From: Gavia stellata
Taxonomy: Eukaryota; Chordata; Aves; Gaviiformes; Gaviidae
Assembly (NCBI RefSeq): GCF_030936135.1
Contig: NC_082620.1
Coordinates: 4,898,001-4,962,000, forward strand
Direction: 5' to 3'
DNA length: 64,000 bases
Shown here: one piece after another, positions 13,466 through 24,680 of the stretch
Position numbering within the stretch: position 1 is the stretch's first letter
Layout: the number at the start of each line of letters is the position of its first letter
Translations under genes and position numbers: made by a program
The notes under the pieces: model-generated
What the model saw: the letters and a program-made list of their open reading frames with translations, nothing else
Told to the model about the DNA's origin: nothing
The model's database searches: none

Positions 13466-14823
13466 TCACCCAAGCAGAGCTTCATAATCCACATACCACA
13501 CCAGCTGGCCAGAGCTGGGGCTGACACCCGAGATAGGCCATTTCCTTGGCTCATGGCCCACTCTGCTGAGCAGGGTGGTGATGTCGTGCTTACCCTTCCC
13601 CAAAACCAGGACAAACACCTGCCTGGCCTTGTTGATGAGGGGCAGGCTAAGGCTCATCCTTTGGTGAGGTTTGACAGGGCTTTCAGTCAGCACCACAGCC
13701 TGAGCCCCTTCCAAGCCATTTTCAGATCGGGGGAAGAGCGAGGCAGTGTGCCCATCAGTGCCCACCCCCAGCAGCAGCAGGTCAAAGCTGGCATTGGCCA
13801 CCAGGGCCATGATCTCCTTGGCATACAGCTCCGTGCCTCTGTCCTCTTCCACACAGAGCCGCTGGTTCAGGTGCACAGGCATAGGGTGGACGTTGAAGTA
13901 AGGCACCCTGACACTCTGGAGGAGGTGGTTGTGCAAGCTGAAGAAGTTGGACTCAGCGTCGGTGAGAGGGACACAGCGTTCATCTACCAGCCAGATGTGG
14001 GTGTGCTTCCACGGGAAGGCGTAATGGTGTCTTGCCAGCCGCTGGAATAGGACCACTGGGCTTGAGCCACCTGAGAGGGCCAGGTGGAACTGCCCAGAGT
14101 GTGCCACAGTCCTGCTTGCTATCTTCTCGATGTCAGAAGCCAGCTGGGAAATCAGGTCCTCAGACCATGCTGAGACCAGGGGACTTTGCCGGAATTTGGA
14201 CTGGATTGTCTTGTAATCACTTGGTGTCAGCCTGTTGGGGTTCAGCAGTTCCACTGGCTCTGCCAGCGTGAACGCCACTTCCCCACCCACCATTTCAAAG
14301 TCTAAGAGGTGCTGGTTCTCCATGCCCCCAGGGTAGAGGCGCAGGGGCTGGTGCGAAATGCTATCCAGCAGCGGTGTCCAGAATCCCCAGGAGGCCAGCA
14401 GGTTCTCCGTGGTAATGAAGAAGTCCTTCCTGCCATGGTAGATGTTGGAGATGAGGACAGAATAGGCATCTCTCTCTTTCACAGGGCTGTACACATAGTA
14501 ATCAGACAATGGTTGTCCAAAAATGTGCAGGTCTGACTGACCCACTGCTTCTCTCCAACTGCCTTCTGGCATGACAGGCCTGAAAAGGTTCCTGCTCACA
14601 AGCACCGCAGGGGTGTTGAGTGCGCCGTGCCCGATGTAGAAGATGATCTGCTTGGCTTTACATTGGCTGTGCCCTGCATCCCTCAGAGTCTCGCTCTGAG
14701 TGCAGTAGGCCCGGTTCTTGAAGAGAACACGGACATAACCTACCCGTTCATCCAGAGCTTTCCCAGAAGTGAGCAGGAAAGGGACCCCTTCCCAACGCAG
14801 GTTGTCACTGTGAATCAGCACAC
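13466..14823 (-). CDS. H6PD: H6PD exon 5 (last coding exon)
   Basis: This large terminal exon encodes residues 339-790. The acceptor is CATTTCAG on the minus strand, with exon sequence starting at 14823. The first two bases complete a glycine codon split with exon 4. It holds the end of the dehydrogenase domain (NLRWEGVPF and GKALDERVGY near the start), a linker with little conservation around residues 510-535, and the whole 6-phosphogluconolactonase domain (about 540-790). The frame ends in DYEALLG and TGA at 13468-13466. The open frame runs past the acceptor up to an ATG at 14869, but that part is intron: the CAG acceptor and the family alignment both place the boundary at 14823. Confidence 0.97.
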
Positions 14824-17800
14824 CTGAAATGACAGTGATCTCAGCTACCAAATTAAACCTGAACAGCAAGCAGATTTAAGGGGTTCTCTATCACCTACCC
14901 ATTATTCTCCTTCCTTAGTTCCCAGAAATCTTGGCATCCACTGTGTCTCTTGCTCCACATTCAGTCCTTTCATGACATGACTGGACTAACTGCTCTCCAG
15001 CTACCCTGCTGAGCTTCCTCCCAGGTATCCTACCTGATTAGCCTCACCTTCCAGGAAACCAGTTTCTGAGCATGAATATCATTCAGACAAAATCTTTAAT
15101 GTTCAGAAGACACACTGTAGCCAGAGATGGCCTTGTGGTCTACTAATCACAGAGAACTGCCAATGCTTTACCCCTCAGATGCAGAGAGCAGCTGGACTTT
15201 ATGAAAATGCAAAGGAGTTTGTAGGCCACTTCTAAAAATAACGTAGAGATCTTATCAAGAATAACGGGACTTAGCTCTTACGCAATGCTTCCCATTCATT
15301 GGATCATGAGTTAACTAACATGACAACAGTATTATCTTGTTACAGCTCCCAGTTACCATGCCGGTGGATTCCTGAAGACACCCCTGAATCAGCAGTGAGG
15401 TCCAAAGTCATGGACCTGGTATCAGCATGCAAGGACTCGCATCTCCTGCTCTCCTCAGCTCTAGACTACTCCCCTCCCCAGGCTCCAGACCAAACTCTCA
15501 CCTGCAAAGGTTGGTGTTGTGCTGATGTAGTCTTGTGCCTTCTGCAATTCCTCCTGCACTTGGCTGGCATATGCCTGATACTGACCCAACACGGCACTGT
15601 TTTTCTCCAGGCCCCGCAAGGACTGGAAGACCTGCAACTTGCACTGCAAAACCTCTTCGGCCCTGCTCACATTGGCTGGGAGCTCCATGGTCAGGAACAT
15701 CAGGGCCTCCGTGAGGTGGTTCTGCAGCACGTCCCGGATGACTCCATACTGCTCATAGAAGCTGATGCGGCCTGAGGACAAAGAGGAGGTAAGATGCTGG
15801 TAAACTCGTGTGGGTTTCTTGCAGCCTTGCCCTCTGCATGTGTAACGTGGGTGCCAAGGAGAACAAAGAGCACGAGCCCTAATTGGTTTGCACCAAGCTC
15901 CTCTTCTCCTGGCCCAACAATTAGTTTGAAGCTATCAAGCTCAAAGAAGTTGTGGATGTCCCATCACTGGATGTGTTCAAGGTCTGGTTGGACAGGGCTT
16001 TGAGCGACCTGACCTAATGAAAGGTGTCCCTGCCCATGACAGGGGGGTTGAACTAGATGATCTTCAAAGATCCCTTTCGACCCAAACCATTTTATGATTC
16101 TAAGCCTTTCCTCTCCCTCCAGAGGGGCTTCCAAAATGTCTCTGCTACTAAAATAAGGATAAAAGGTTCCCACAGGACTGCTTGTCCTCCACAGAGCCAT
16201 ACATAATCCTCCTTTTGGGTGCATACAGAGCCTAAACCCAGTGGGGAATAATGCTCTCGCCTCATACTTCCTGAGTGCACAGAGCAGAAGGCAGCTTTGC
16301 TTTCTGGGACTGCTTGTGCTTTCAGAAGCTGTGGTCAGTGACCGGCAACAATATCAGCTCAAACCTCCCACATACAGCACAATGCAGGGCCCCTGTATAC
16401 TCCTGTCCCACAGGTCACAGCACCTTGACCTGGGACTCCACACAACGTGCAGTTCTATGCAAAAAGCTTTGACAGAGTAGCTGGAAAGCAGGGTCAGAGC
16501 AGGGACCCCAGCAGCTCTATAGCTCCACACCAGGCCCACAGAACAGCTGAAGCTGGGCCCTGGCAATGAGCAGTGCTCTTCACTGCCTCTTTTCCCCTGG
16601 TTTTCATGTCCTCAGAAGGCTCTGGCTGAGCCATGCCCTTGAGAGACCAAATTTCATGCACAAAGCCCTGCTTCTCCTTCCCTGCCTGACTTATCACACA
16701 GGTGGGAACAGGGGGAGAAGGACAATGCACTTATAAAGTGACTCAAACAGATGCCTTTCTGTAGTCCAGCAGCAGCAGGCTGCACACTGCAGTCTACATC
16801 ACGGCCATAGGCTTCCCCTATTGATTGATACATTTATCTCCCTTGCTCTAATCCAAAGGCACATTCATTAATGTAATCAATGCTGCAGACTTGCTGGGAG
16901 CCAGGCTGCCAGCTGAAGCCACACAGGGGAAAAAAGACGTCAAATGAAAAATTACGAAGTTGTTCAGAGCGGGGAGGGTTCAGGGTGTAGCTGGGGCTAT
17001 GCACAGACAACACTGTTCTCCCTAAATCTCTCTGCAGTGCATCCCTCTCCCACAAACAGGCCCAGGTGAGATCTGGGCTGCCAAACCAAAGATTACTCCA
17101 AGTTTGATAAAGTTGCATTAATTGAGTTTGTGGTGGCTGAGGAAGGAAGGGAGGGAGGAAGGGGGGAGGGAGGAAGAAGACAGAAGAGGAGGTAAAGTGA
17201 GTGGAGAAGCAATCCTGATTTTGCAGAACTGAGGGCGCCTGACATCCCGAGAAGTGCTGCGGGTGGCAGTCCAGCTCAGAGTGCTTTATGCTGAGCACTG
17301 CAGAGCGGATGCTGCAGCATTGCAGGGAGAGATTGCAGCCGTGTCCTTCAGCAGGAGACCCATGCTAGCAACTCTGGCCTTGGATTTTCTCTCTGCAATG
17401 CTCTTTCTTACTACAGAGAGGAAGCGAAAGAAACAGGCAGACAAACACAGACTGACCTAGGTACCTGGACTAACACCAACTAGCTGATATGAATAACATC
17501 CAGGCAAAAGATGCAAGAGCATCTTCTAAAGAATGGCACAAATGTATACTCAGTGTGAGCTTGATAGCTAACAGGACAGGAATACAAAAGGCCAGATTAT
17601 TGCAGCACTGAACTGAAGTGGCCTTAGATTGCATCAGTTCCAAATCCAGTGCCTTTTACCAAGATTTGGGATAGAAAGCTAGGTGCAATGCCTCCAAAGC
17701 TCTGCAGCAGAAAAAGGCGGGGGATTCTGCCTCTGCTCCCAGCTGAACTGCAATGGGAATCTTCTCTTGGAAGCAGCAACACCACCTGGAAGTGAGACAG

Positions 17801-19917
17801 TCCCTAGCATAGGAAGCGTAAAACAGTCCCTCTCTATTTCCAGGGAGCAACATCTGCTCTTTTTTGTTTCTGCACCAGCACTGCCTCAAGGGCCACTTTC
17901 ACATAATTAATGAACCTGCCAGTTCTCCTTCTCACTCATTCACCCCAGCTCTGCACACTCGCCTCACCAACCTTTAGCATCCACAGTCTCTTTCAAGACA
18001 ATCTCCACTCTTTCCACATGATGTCGGTTCCAAATTGGATCCAGAAACTGTCGGTTCTGATCTCGAAAAGGCAGGATATGGGCTACAGCCTGTGAAGGGA
18101 AAAATCAAAGACCCAACAAAATCTCACCAGATTTCCACAGTATCTCTGCCTCACTGCCCCATCCAGCACTGGGATATAGCCAGCTCTGGAGTGCCAGCAG
18201 ACCTGGCACACAGCAGAGAGCAGAGTGGGTCAGAGAAGAGAAAATCAGCAAGAGAGCCTGCAGTGATGCACAATGGGGTCTCCAATGACTGCACAGAGCA
18301 GACATTAAAGGTCTTTCTGAGGCATTTTGAGGTTTCATGTGAAAAAGGCTGAACTACAAACTGCAAGGCACTCAGGTTATATCAGTCAAAGGACAAAGGG
18401 CTGAGTCAGACCTTCCTGGGACTAACATACAGTTCCAAAGTGCTGAAATACATTAGATCAGATGCTTCTATCACCAAAGCCATCTGCTCTTTTTGGGAGG
18501 AAAAAAAACAACAAAAACAAAAAAAAGAGAAGAAATCCCCCCTCTTAGTAGAGATGCTTTTCTTGCAGCTGGACATGCAACCTTCTGAGTAAAATCTGGC
18601 CACAGTGTCACAGCTGGAACAGGCTACTTTCAAAATGTGGCATCACATTCCTCTAAAACAAGGATGGCATGTCCTTGAACACATTCCCTCTGGGACAATG
18701 CAGCTACACATCCTGAGCTGTCCCTGCAGCAGCCAGTCCTCCATGTCCCGAGTGGAGCACAGGGCAGGAAGAAACGTTCTCCTAAGCATCCCAGCAAAAC
18801 TAACATCCCATCAGCTCCATATCATATCAAATTAAAAACTGCTTCTAGAAGCCACGGCTAAGCAGAGAGGCCTGCGGGTAATAAGACCGGAGAACTTTGA
18901 GAGGGAAAGGGCGTTGCTTACTCAGCGAAATCAAAGCCCTGACCTTGGTGAAAAGACCAGATGAATTTTGCATCTCTCCTTCATGCACACACACAGTTCA
19001 TCCCTGCACCCTGGCTTCCCTCTGGAGAGGGGACCCTCATCGCTCTAACGGGAGAAAGCCCTGCTTTGGTCTGCACAGTTCTTCTCTGTAAGAGGATGGA
19101 CAGCAGCACAGCACAAGACAAGAATAACAGTACAGGACTCCATAGGCAAATGGAGGCTTGGGAGCACACTCAGTGGCTCTGCCTAAATCTGAGAGGGGAA
19201 CAACACTCAGATGCAGAGCTGACATCCAGCACTCTCCCAGCCACTAAGTCCCTCAACCTGGCAGGGGGCTGTGCATTGCGAGCTGCTCACCTGTTTGCCA
19301 AGGTAGTGGTCCACCCGGTACATCTCCTCTTCCCTGAAGAAGCTTCTCAGCTCTGCAGCCAGCTGCTGGGCTGACTCCAGGTCATGGCCAAAAGGTTTCT
19401 CCAACACCACACGCAGCCAGGCTCCTGAAGGCGGTCTGCAGCTGCTGTTGATGTGGCGGGCAATCTCTGTGTAGGCAAATGGTGGTACTGAGAAGTAGAA
19501 GATCCTTCCAGCCTCCTTCAGCCCCTCCTGGCGAAGCAGCGTCTCAATCTCTCGGTTCAGCACAGTGTAGTTTTCGGCAGTCTTCAGCTGGTGGTATTGG
19601 CTCAGCTTCAGGAACTGGTCCTTGAGCACAGCACACCTGTTGGGAGATTCATCGGGGGGACAGGCCAGCTTCTTCAGCACATCAAACATCAGCCTCTGCC
19701 CTGGCTCCAGAGCCGTCAGTGCAGCCCCATGGAAAGTGAAGCTGTGGCCACTGCTCACTTGGTCCATGTAGAGTTGGAATAGACCCTGCCACAAATACTT
19801 CTTGGCCAAATCACCTGTGGCTCCCAGCAAGACCACTGAGATGTGACCCTGGGACACTTCAGCCAGTGATGGGAAGGCTCCCATGAACAACACTGTACAC
19901 AGCACTCTCCTCAGCAT
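13466..19917 (-). CDS. H6PD: H6PD, hexose-6-phosphate dehydrogenase / 6-phosphogluconolactonase (whole coding span, 4 coding exons)
   Basis: Minus-strand join of 19917-19291, 18089-17972, 15771-15502 and 14823-13466 gives 2373 bases, 790 residues plus stop; the human protein has 791. H6PD is the ER-lumen enzyme that oxidises glucose-6-phosphate to 6-phosphogluconolactone, hydrolyses the lactone, and supplies NADPH to 11-beta-HSD1. Visible: a hydrophobic signal peptide at residues 1-19, the NADP-binding GATGDLAKK at 32-40, EKPFGHD at 173-179, RVDHYLGK at 201-208 around the substrate site, and QNHL with His267 as the likely catalytic base. The lactonase half shows LSGGSSP (588-594), VDERCVP (618-624) and GVGTDGHTASLFP (691-703). 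N-glycosylation sequons (for example NYT at 116 and NSS at 157) suit a luminal protein, and there is no KDEL tail, as in other H6PDs. All exon phases agree and no motif is broken, so the gene looks functional. Confidence 0.97.
15502..15771 (-). CDS. H6PD: H6PD exon 4
   Basis: The exon is 270 bases. On the minus strand the acceptor is TTTGTCCTCAG and the donor is CAG|GTGAGA. It completes Gly249 with its first two bases and encodes residues 250-338, ending with the first base of Gly339. It carries IRDVLQNHLTEAL, the strongly conserved dehydrogenase segment that holds the probable catalytic base His267, then FLTMELP and a helical stretch rich in Q, E and L. The open frame can be read on into the flanking intron, which is why a longer naive ORF appears. 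Confidence 0.96.
15941..16102 (+). mobile_element. CR1 LINE 3' fragment
   Basis: The plus strand shows the typical 3' end of a CR1 non-LTR retrotransposon. The order is: GGATGTGTTCAAGG, GGTTGGACAGGGCTTTGAG, GGTGTCCCTGCCCATGACAG, GGTTGAACTAGATGATCTTC, and then ACCATTTTATGATTCT at the end. It is a 5'-truncated, diverged copy without coding capacity, inserted in H6PD intron 3 in antisense orientation. CR1 is the dominant LINE of birds and other sauropsids, so it supports the taxonomic reading. Confidence 0.93.
17139..17193 (+). repeat. Purine-rich (GGAA/GGGA)n low-complexity run
   Basis: About 55 bases composed almost only of A and G, built from GGAA, GGGA and GGAAGA units. It lies inside H6PD intron 3, so the transcript carries the pyrimidine strand. 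It is a simple-sequence tract without gene content, though such homopurine runs can be polymorphic in length. Confidence 0.85.
17972..18089 (-). CDS. H6PD: H6PD exon 3
   Basis: A 118-base exon encoding residues 210-248 (AVAHILPFRDQN at the start, HHVERVEIVLKETVDAK at the end) plus the first base of Gly249. The acceptor is CCCTTCACAG. To keep the frame with exon 4 the donor must be AAAG|GTTGGT, which has T instead of purine at intron position +3. A better-looking donor, GTGAGG, lies four bases further in; its use would add four bases and shift the frame. The protein match to the H6PD family fixes the upstream choice. Confidence 0.95.
18090..19290 (-). other. H6PD: H6PD intron 2
   Basis: This 1.2-kb intron lies between donor CAG|GTGAGC (intron from 19290) and acceptor TTCACAG (AG at 18091-18090). 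It contains an A-rich simple tract near 18497-18530 on the plus strand. No other exon is seen. Confidence 0.85.
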
Positions 19918-19947
19918 CTTGGGAGAGAAGAGGTAGACCCAGGAACA
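19291..19947 (-). CDS. H6PD: H6PD exon 2 (first coding exon)
   Basis: The acceptor is TCCTCTAG at 19949-19948, after a T-rich tract. Thirty bases of 5' UTR precede the ATG (19917-19915), which has A at -3, a fair Kozak context. The coding part (19917-19291) encodes residues 1-209: signal peptide, beta-alpha-beta NADP fold with GATGDLAKK, IFYFSVPPFAY, the glycosylation sequon INSS, EKPFGHD, and RVDHYLGKQ at the 3' end. The donor is CAG|GTGAGC. I chose this ATG because it directly precedes the hydrophobic leader and is the first in the exon. The frame that continues beyond 19291 is intron. Confidence 0.96.
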
Positions 19948-22900
19948 CTAGAGGACAGGATTAAAAAAGAAAATCTGTCAATCCATGTTATAACACTGCA
20001 AAACACAATGCCAGGTACCTGCTCTCCCATGGCGGAAGAGCCAGGGACTTCTGCCTGGATCCTGCACCAAACAGTCTCTCCTCCCCTCCATGATTTGAAT
20101 ATGGTAGTAACTGGGGTTCTTGAAAAGACTACAGCCTCCTTATGCAAATCAAGAAGTGGAAGACAGTGTGTGCCCAAGGTCTTTCAGTAACATAAGCATT
20201 GCTCCCACAGTTGAGTTAATGAGGGGGTGTCGATGCCTTTAGACTGTGAAACTGAAATCCATTTTAATACAAATTTCAGTGCTGGCTACAAACGAACACA
20301 TGTGCCTGCAAATTAAGTACTGCCTTCAACAGCCTCCTGTTTGGGACTTTGCTCAAATGGCAGTATGCTGTCTTGGCATTGCTTCATGTCAATATTGTCA
20401 CAGCAGCTCAAGAGACAAGTATGACCACTGGCAGTTCCAGTACACAGGCTCTTCTTTAATACGCTGCACTTAAATGACTCATGTGCACCACCACTCTCAT
20501 GAACAGAGTTAAATTAGGGTCTAATGAGCTACTGGGAGACAAACGGTCTGATAAAACAACACAGGGGAAGAAGAAGTTTAGCCCTTAAAGTTGAGTCTAG
20601 ACATGAGCCAGTCTAGATGCTGCCTCATGGTTGTGTATGCAGCCAGGAGACAATGTGGGGTTTGTGTTCTGCCTACTGCAACTTTCCGTCAGTGAAGAGT
20701 GCATGTCAGCACCCGTTCTGGCCTTCTCCACCCAGTACCCATTCAAACCACTGCAGCCAGTAACAGCTGGTCTCCCTGACCAAAAAGCCCCTTTGCTCAT
20801 TCTTTTTTATTCTTGTTTCTCTAATCCAAAATAAAGTTGTTTGACACATTTAGTTCTTATACCTAGAAACACAGCAATGACTTTACAACTCAAGAGAGAT
20901 AATCCGGAACAAGTTAATAAACCATTGTGCCGTTATCATTACATCAAGTATTATCTCAGAAGCTCTTACGCTGGCTATCTCATTCTCTTAATTTCATTTT
21001 CTTAAGTTGTGTTTAGTTGGAACATAGCCTTCACAACACACAAGATAATTAACTCCTTTAAAAACTTTTGGTTCAGGTCAATAAATTTATATCTTTTCAT
21101 TTTACCTGTGTAGGAAAACCAGCCATTTTTTGACAGTAAGAGGAAAAAGTACATGGCTTTTTTATACTGGTGCAGTTGCAGTCTCACTACGCTTTGCACT
21201 GGCATGATCACACCATTTTAAAATGGCAGTTTCATGACCATACAACTGAGACATGGATCTTGGGTATGAGAATGAACATGATCATCTAAACCTTTTGCAG
21301 GCAGAGACAAGACAGAAAAGTGTCTCATCAGATTTATACCTTCACAGCCAGCTAGAAAACATACCCCTGGCTCCATTGCTCCAGTTACAGCTGTACATAT
21401 GCCCTAGGACCAAAAGCTGTTAGCTTTTACCTGCCCAGACTTAACTCAGGATTGTTTTTCCTATCCTGGAGCAAAAGGCCTGGTCCTTGCTCCCCTTGAA
21501 TGGCAGAGGGATGAAACACAGATGTTGTCCTACCTCTTGACTCGTCCTCCCCCTGGAAAGCTCCCAGAAAAGTCACTGTGCCATCACTAAATCAGCACAG
21601 GATCTAAGTCAGCTAAAGGATGAAGGTAACTAAATCAAAACAAGGAATTTCTCAATAGCTCTCCCTATCTGCACCTTGAACTGGTCTTTATAAATCTTGT
21701 GTTTCTCTCCCCAGCAGACTTACCTGAATAATACAGGAGCTTTACAGAGACTGCAGTGGCAAAAGTAGCTGGAAACTTGTCGTCTTCACAGCCCCTCCAG
21801 AGTGCAGCTCTCTCTTCTCCTGTGACTGAGTGTCCAGCAAGCAAATAAGATAAGGCAGGTTGTTCCCTTTCTGGTAAATGGAAGGAAAGACCAAGTTACA
21901 GCAGAGAAAAAATGAATGTGCCTGTGCCAGCAGCATCCCAGCACATCCCAGCTCTCAGCCCATACATGTTGGCTATGCTAAACCGTTTGTGAGCCGGCAA
22001 AATACAGGCATATGTGGCAACTCTGGCTCCAGAGCGTCCTCCTGACTAACTCCTCTGCTTTGCATGTGAGCTCAGATCCATGCTGAGGGTCTCCAACTGA
22101 GACCCTAGAGAGCCTCCCTGGAGCAGTCCCCCACTCGGCTTCCCAAGACCCCGATGCAGTGAGAAGGGGGCAGTTTTAGTGAGCCCCCCTAAGGCAGCAG
22201 GACAGCACTTGTGCGATGCTGCTGTGCCCCCGGGCTTCCTTCTCAACGGTCAGTTTGCATAGAGACTCCTTGGCTTTTCCTTCCCCGTTTCCTGCACGGA
22301 AATCACACAGCAGCTGAGCATCAGTGAGCCAACCACAACTGCAGCCCGCTCTGCTCTGCCATTGTGCAAAGAGACAACTTCCATGCTCCCTACAGGGCAC
22401 GTCGCTCCCTCAAGAGATGGTCCGGTATCATTTGCTCTTCTCCAGAGAGCTTCAACAAGGTATATTGTAGTTTGTAAATCTAACTCGTATCACCTCTCCC
22501 CAGCCTTCTGTTGTGACTGCCTCCCTTCCCTTCCCGCTGTGCTATTTAGGCTCCACATACCCACTTAAGGAATCCAGCAAATAGTGCTGGCAATTGCAGA
22601 GTGACAGAAGTGTGGCTCCTAAGATTTTGCCTGCAGTATAAATAATTACCATTTTAAGCAGAGGTTTGTTTTTCCTCCCCCCACTGTGGGGTTATAACGC
22701 AGATGACAAAGTTTCTCAGTGCAATAAAGCAATATTTACATTTGCTTGAGCAACCTTTATTCCAGGAACCTAGAGACGTTTGACATCCTGCCCGTTGCAC
22801 CTTGGCAGGCTGCAGTTACTGCGATGCTGTACAGAGACCGCAGCTGAAGAGCAGGTACCTACTACGGAACAGGAAGGGTTTGTTTCAGTGGGTCATCTTT

Positions 22901-24418
22901 TCCACGTACCCAAGGAAAGGAGTGAATTAGCCAAGTAGTTTCCTGGCAGATTCAGCTACAGAGTCACATGTATTTTTAAGCCAACTGAAAACCAGTTTCA
23001 CAACACCCCCAATTGCAAAATTCTGTGCTACACTGCCCAGAATAAGCACAGTAAACCCAGGAATGTTTGTTTACTGCTTTTGTATCAGATTATCACCACT
23101 GTTCACATTAAAAAATAAAACTTGCCAAATGCCCCAGACAGGCAGAACAAAGTTACTGAGTCAGGCTTCAGGAAAAGACTCCTGGGCCCAATCCATATAA
23201 AACACTGCAAGAGCTTCACCCAGCAGTAAGTGTAAGACTGTGCATTCCCCTGCACAGTCACCGGAGTTCCAGTTTCGCAGGAGCTCATTTCAGGTCTTGC
23301 AAGTTCCCCTGCTGTATTGAAAAAATGGAAAAGATCTTTTTTGTTACTGCTGCATCCCCACTGAAAACTAACGCTTCAGATGTATTCCCAAATGCAGCGT
23401 GGCCTGGGGCTCCTGCAAGGCTACGCACATGTAACGCATGAAGGGAACAACTACTGAGATTCTTTGAGAATCAGGAAAAACATATTGGCCTCCTGCATAT
23501 GCAAACATTAGAGCAGGAACGAGCCCACCATCAGCTCTTGCAGAAGTCGGAGGCTTAGTGGGGAGACTCATATTAAAAGCAAGCTGAGAGATGCATGAAC
23601 TAGTGGTTGGCTTTTCTTCTCGACCATCCAACGCAGCACTGATACAGTGTCTCTCGCCCAAAAGAAAGCAAGCTCTGGCCCCAGCACGGGGACAGTAGCT
23701 CAGTTTCCAAAGCCTTGGAAAAACAGGAGAGGGTTACAGTGAGGAAAACGACTACAGCGCGTAGGCACCGTCTCGGCCACGCAGACATCAAACCCCAGCG
23801 CTGAGCTCTCCGAGGTGCGCGTACCTTGCTGCCCCCGCCTGCCCCCGCCAGAAGAGACCGGCTCTCACCGTCACCTTCCCCACGCTCCTCCGCTGGCCAG
23901 TCCCCCCGGCTCCCGAGCGCGGGGGGCGCACACGGGGCTCGGGGCACGTCCCTCCCCGCGGACAGAGGCCAGCGGCCGCGGCACGCGTGGGAGGGGCGAG
24001 AGGCCGCGCCGGGAGGCTCGGCGGGGCGGGCGGGGAAAGCGCGCTCCGGCGGAGCGGGGCGGCAGCGCAGCGCGCCTTGCCACGAGCCAGCGGGGCCGCG
24101 CCGGCCCCGCAGCGGCCGCGCACCCCGCTCCCGGCAAGCGCCTCTGCCCTGCGCGTCCCCGCGCACCGCGGAGAACACCGCCCGCCCGCCCCGGGCTGCT
24201 CGGCGCTGCCCTGCCGGGGGACGGGGCGGCGGGGACCCTCCCTCCGGGGAGCCTTCCTCCGGGAGGCCGCTGCACGACAGCGCGATGCACGGCAAGGCAC
24301 CGCACGGGAGAAGGCTCTTCTCCGGGCTGCCGCACGCAGCCGCGGCGGGGGAAGCCGCCTAAATGGCCGCCTCCATCTTCCGCCCCCCGACCCGTCCCCG
24401 CCACCGCCCCTCACTCAC
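19948..24418 (-). other. H6PD: H6PD intron 1
   Basis: The first intron, about 4.5 kb if the exon 1 donor at 24418 is right, separates the CpG-island promoter from the first coding exon. I see no coding exon, RNA gene or clear transposon in it. Its right end is uncertain because the island holds several possible donors. Confidence 0.6.
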
Positions 24419-24680
24419 CTCCCTCCCACCCCGGGCCCGCGAGTGGGGCGGCGGCGGCGGCGGCGGCTGCGGGCGGGCCCGACACAGCGCCCCGCCCGCC
24501 GGGGCGCTCCTCCCACCGCCGAGAGAGTCTGCGGTTGGCGTCGGCTCTCGCCGGGCAGCGGCGGTCGGAAGGGGCCAAAACGGCAGGGCTGAGGGGGCCC
24601 CGGGGGGGACACCCTTGCCCAGCCCAGCTGAGCACTGGCCACTGCGCCCTTTCCACACCCGGAATCAGGCGTCTCCATGT
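23815..24680 (-). promoter_or_regulatory. H6PD: CpG island: H6PD promoter and non-coding exon 1
   Basis: A dense CpG island with many GGGGCGG or CCGCCC boxes lies 4-4.7 kb upstream of the first coding exon, where H6PD exon 1 (non-coding in mammals) is expected. On the minus strand a strong donor AG|GTGAGTGA ends a possible exon at 24419. Others lie at ACG|GTGAGA (exon end 23869) and AAG|GTACGC (exon end 23825). An AAGATGGAGGCGGCCAT stretch on the minus strand, just inside the intron at about 24363-24380, resembles a YY1 site, common near the start of TATA-less promoters. I see no TATA box. Open frames of 100-300 codons through the island are composition artefacts. Confidence 0.8.

Larger units (their letters stand above)
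15772..17971 (-). other. H6PD: H6PD intron 3
   Basis: This 2.2-kb intron is bounded by the weak donor GTTGGT (17971-17966) and the acceptor CCTCAG before 15771. It contains a CR1 tail antisense to the gene (15941-16102) and a purine-rich run on the plus strand (17139-17193), which is polypyrimidine in the pre-mRNA. I see no other exon or RNA gene. Confidence 0.85.

Noticed and set aside
13738..13748. Match to the miR-34a seed (CACTGCC on the H6PD strand) inside H6PD exon 5
   Set aside because: A 7-base match in about 2.4 kb of coding sequence is near chance and lies in coding sequence rather than the UTR. The proximity of the two genes gives no reason to expect regulation.
13457..14050. Plus-strand frame of 197 codons opposite H6PD exon 5
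   Set aside because: It is the antisense shadow of a verified coding exon, with no independent features.
14824..14869. Extending H6PD exon 5 up to the ATG at 14869
   Set aside because: A CAG acceptor stands at 14826-14824, the added residues do not resemble the family, and the phase with exon 4 requires the start at 14823.
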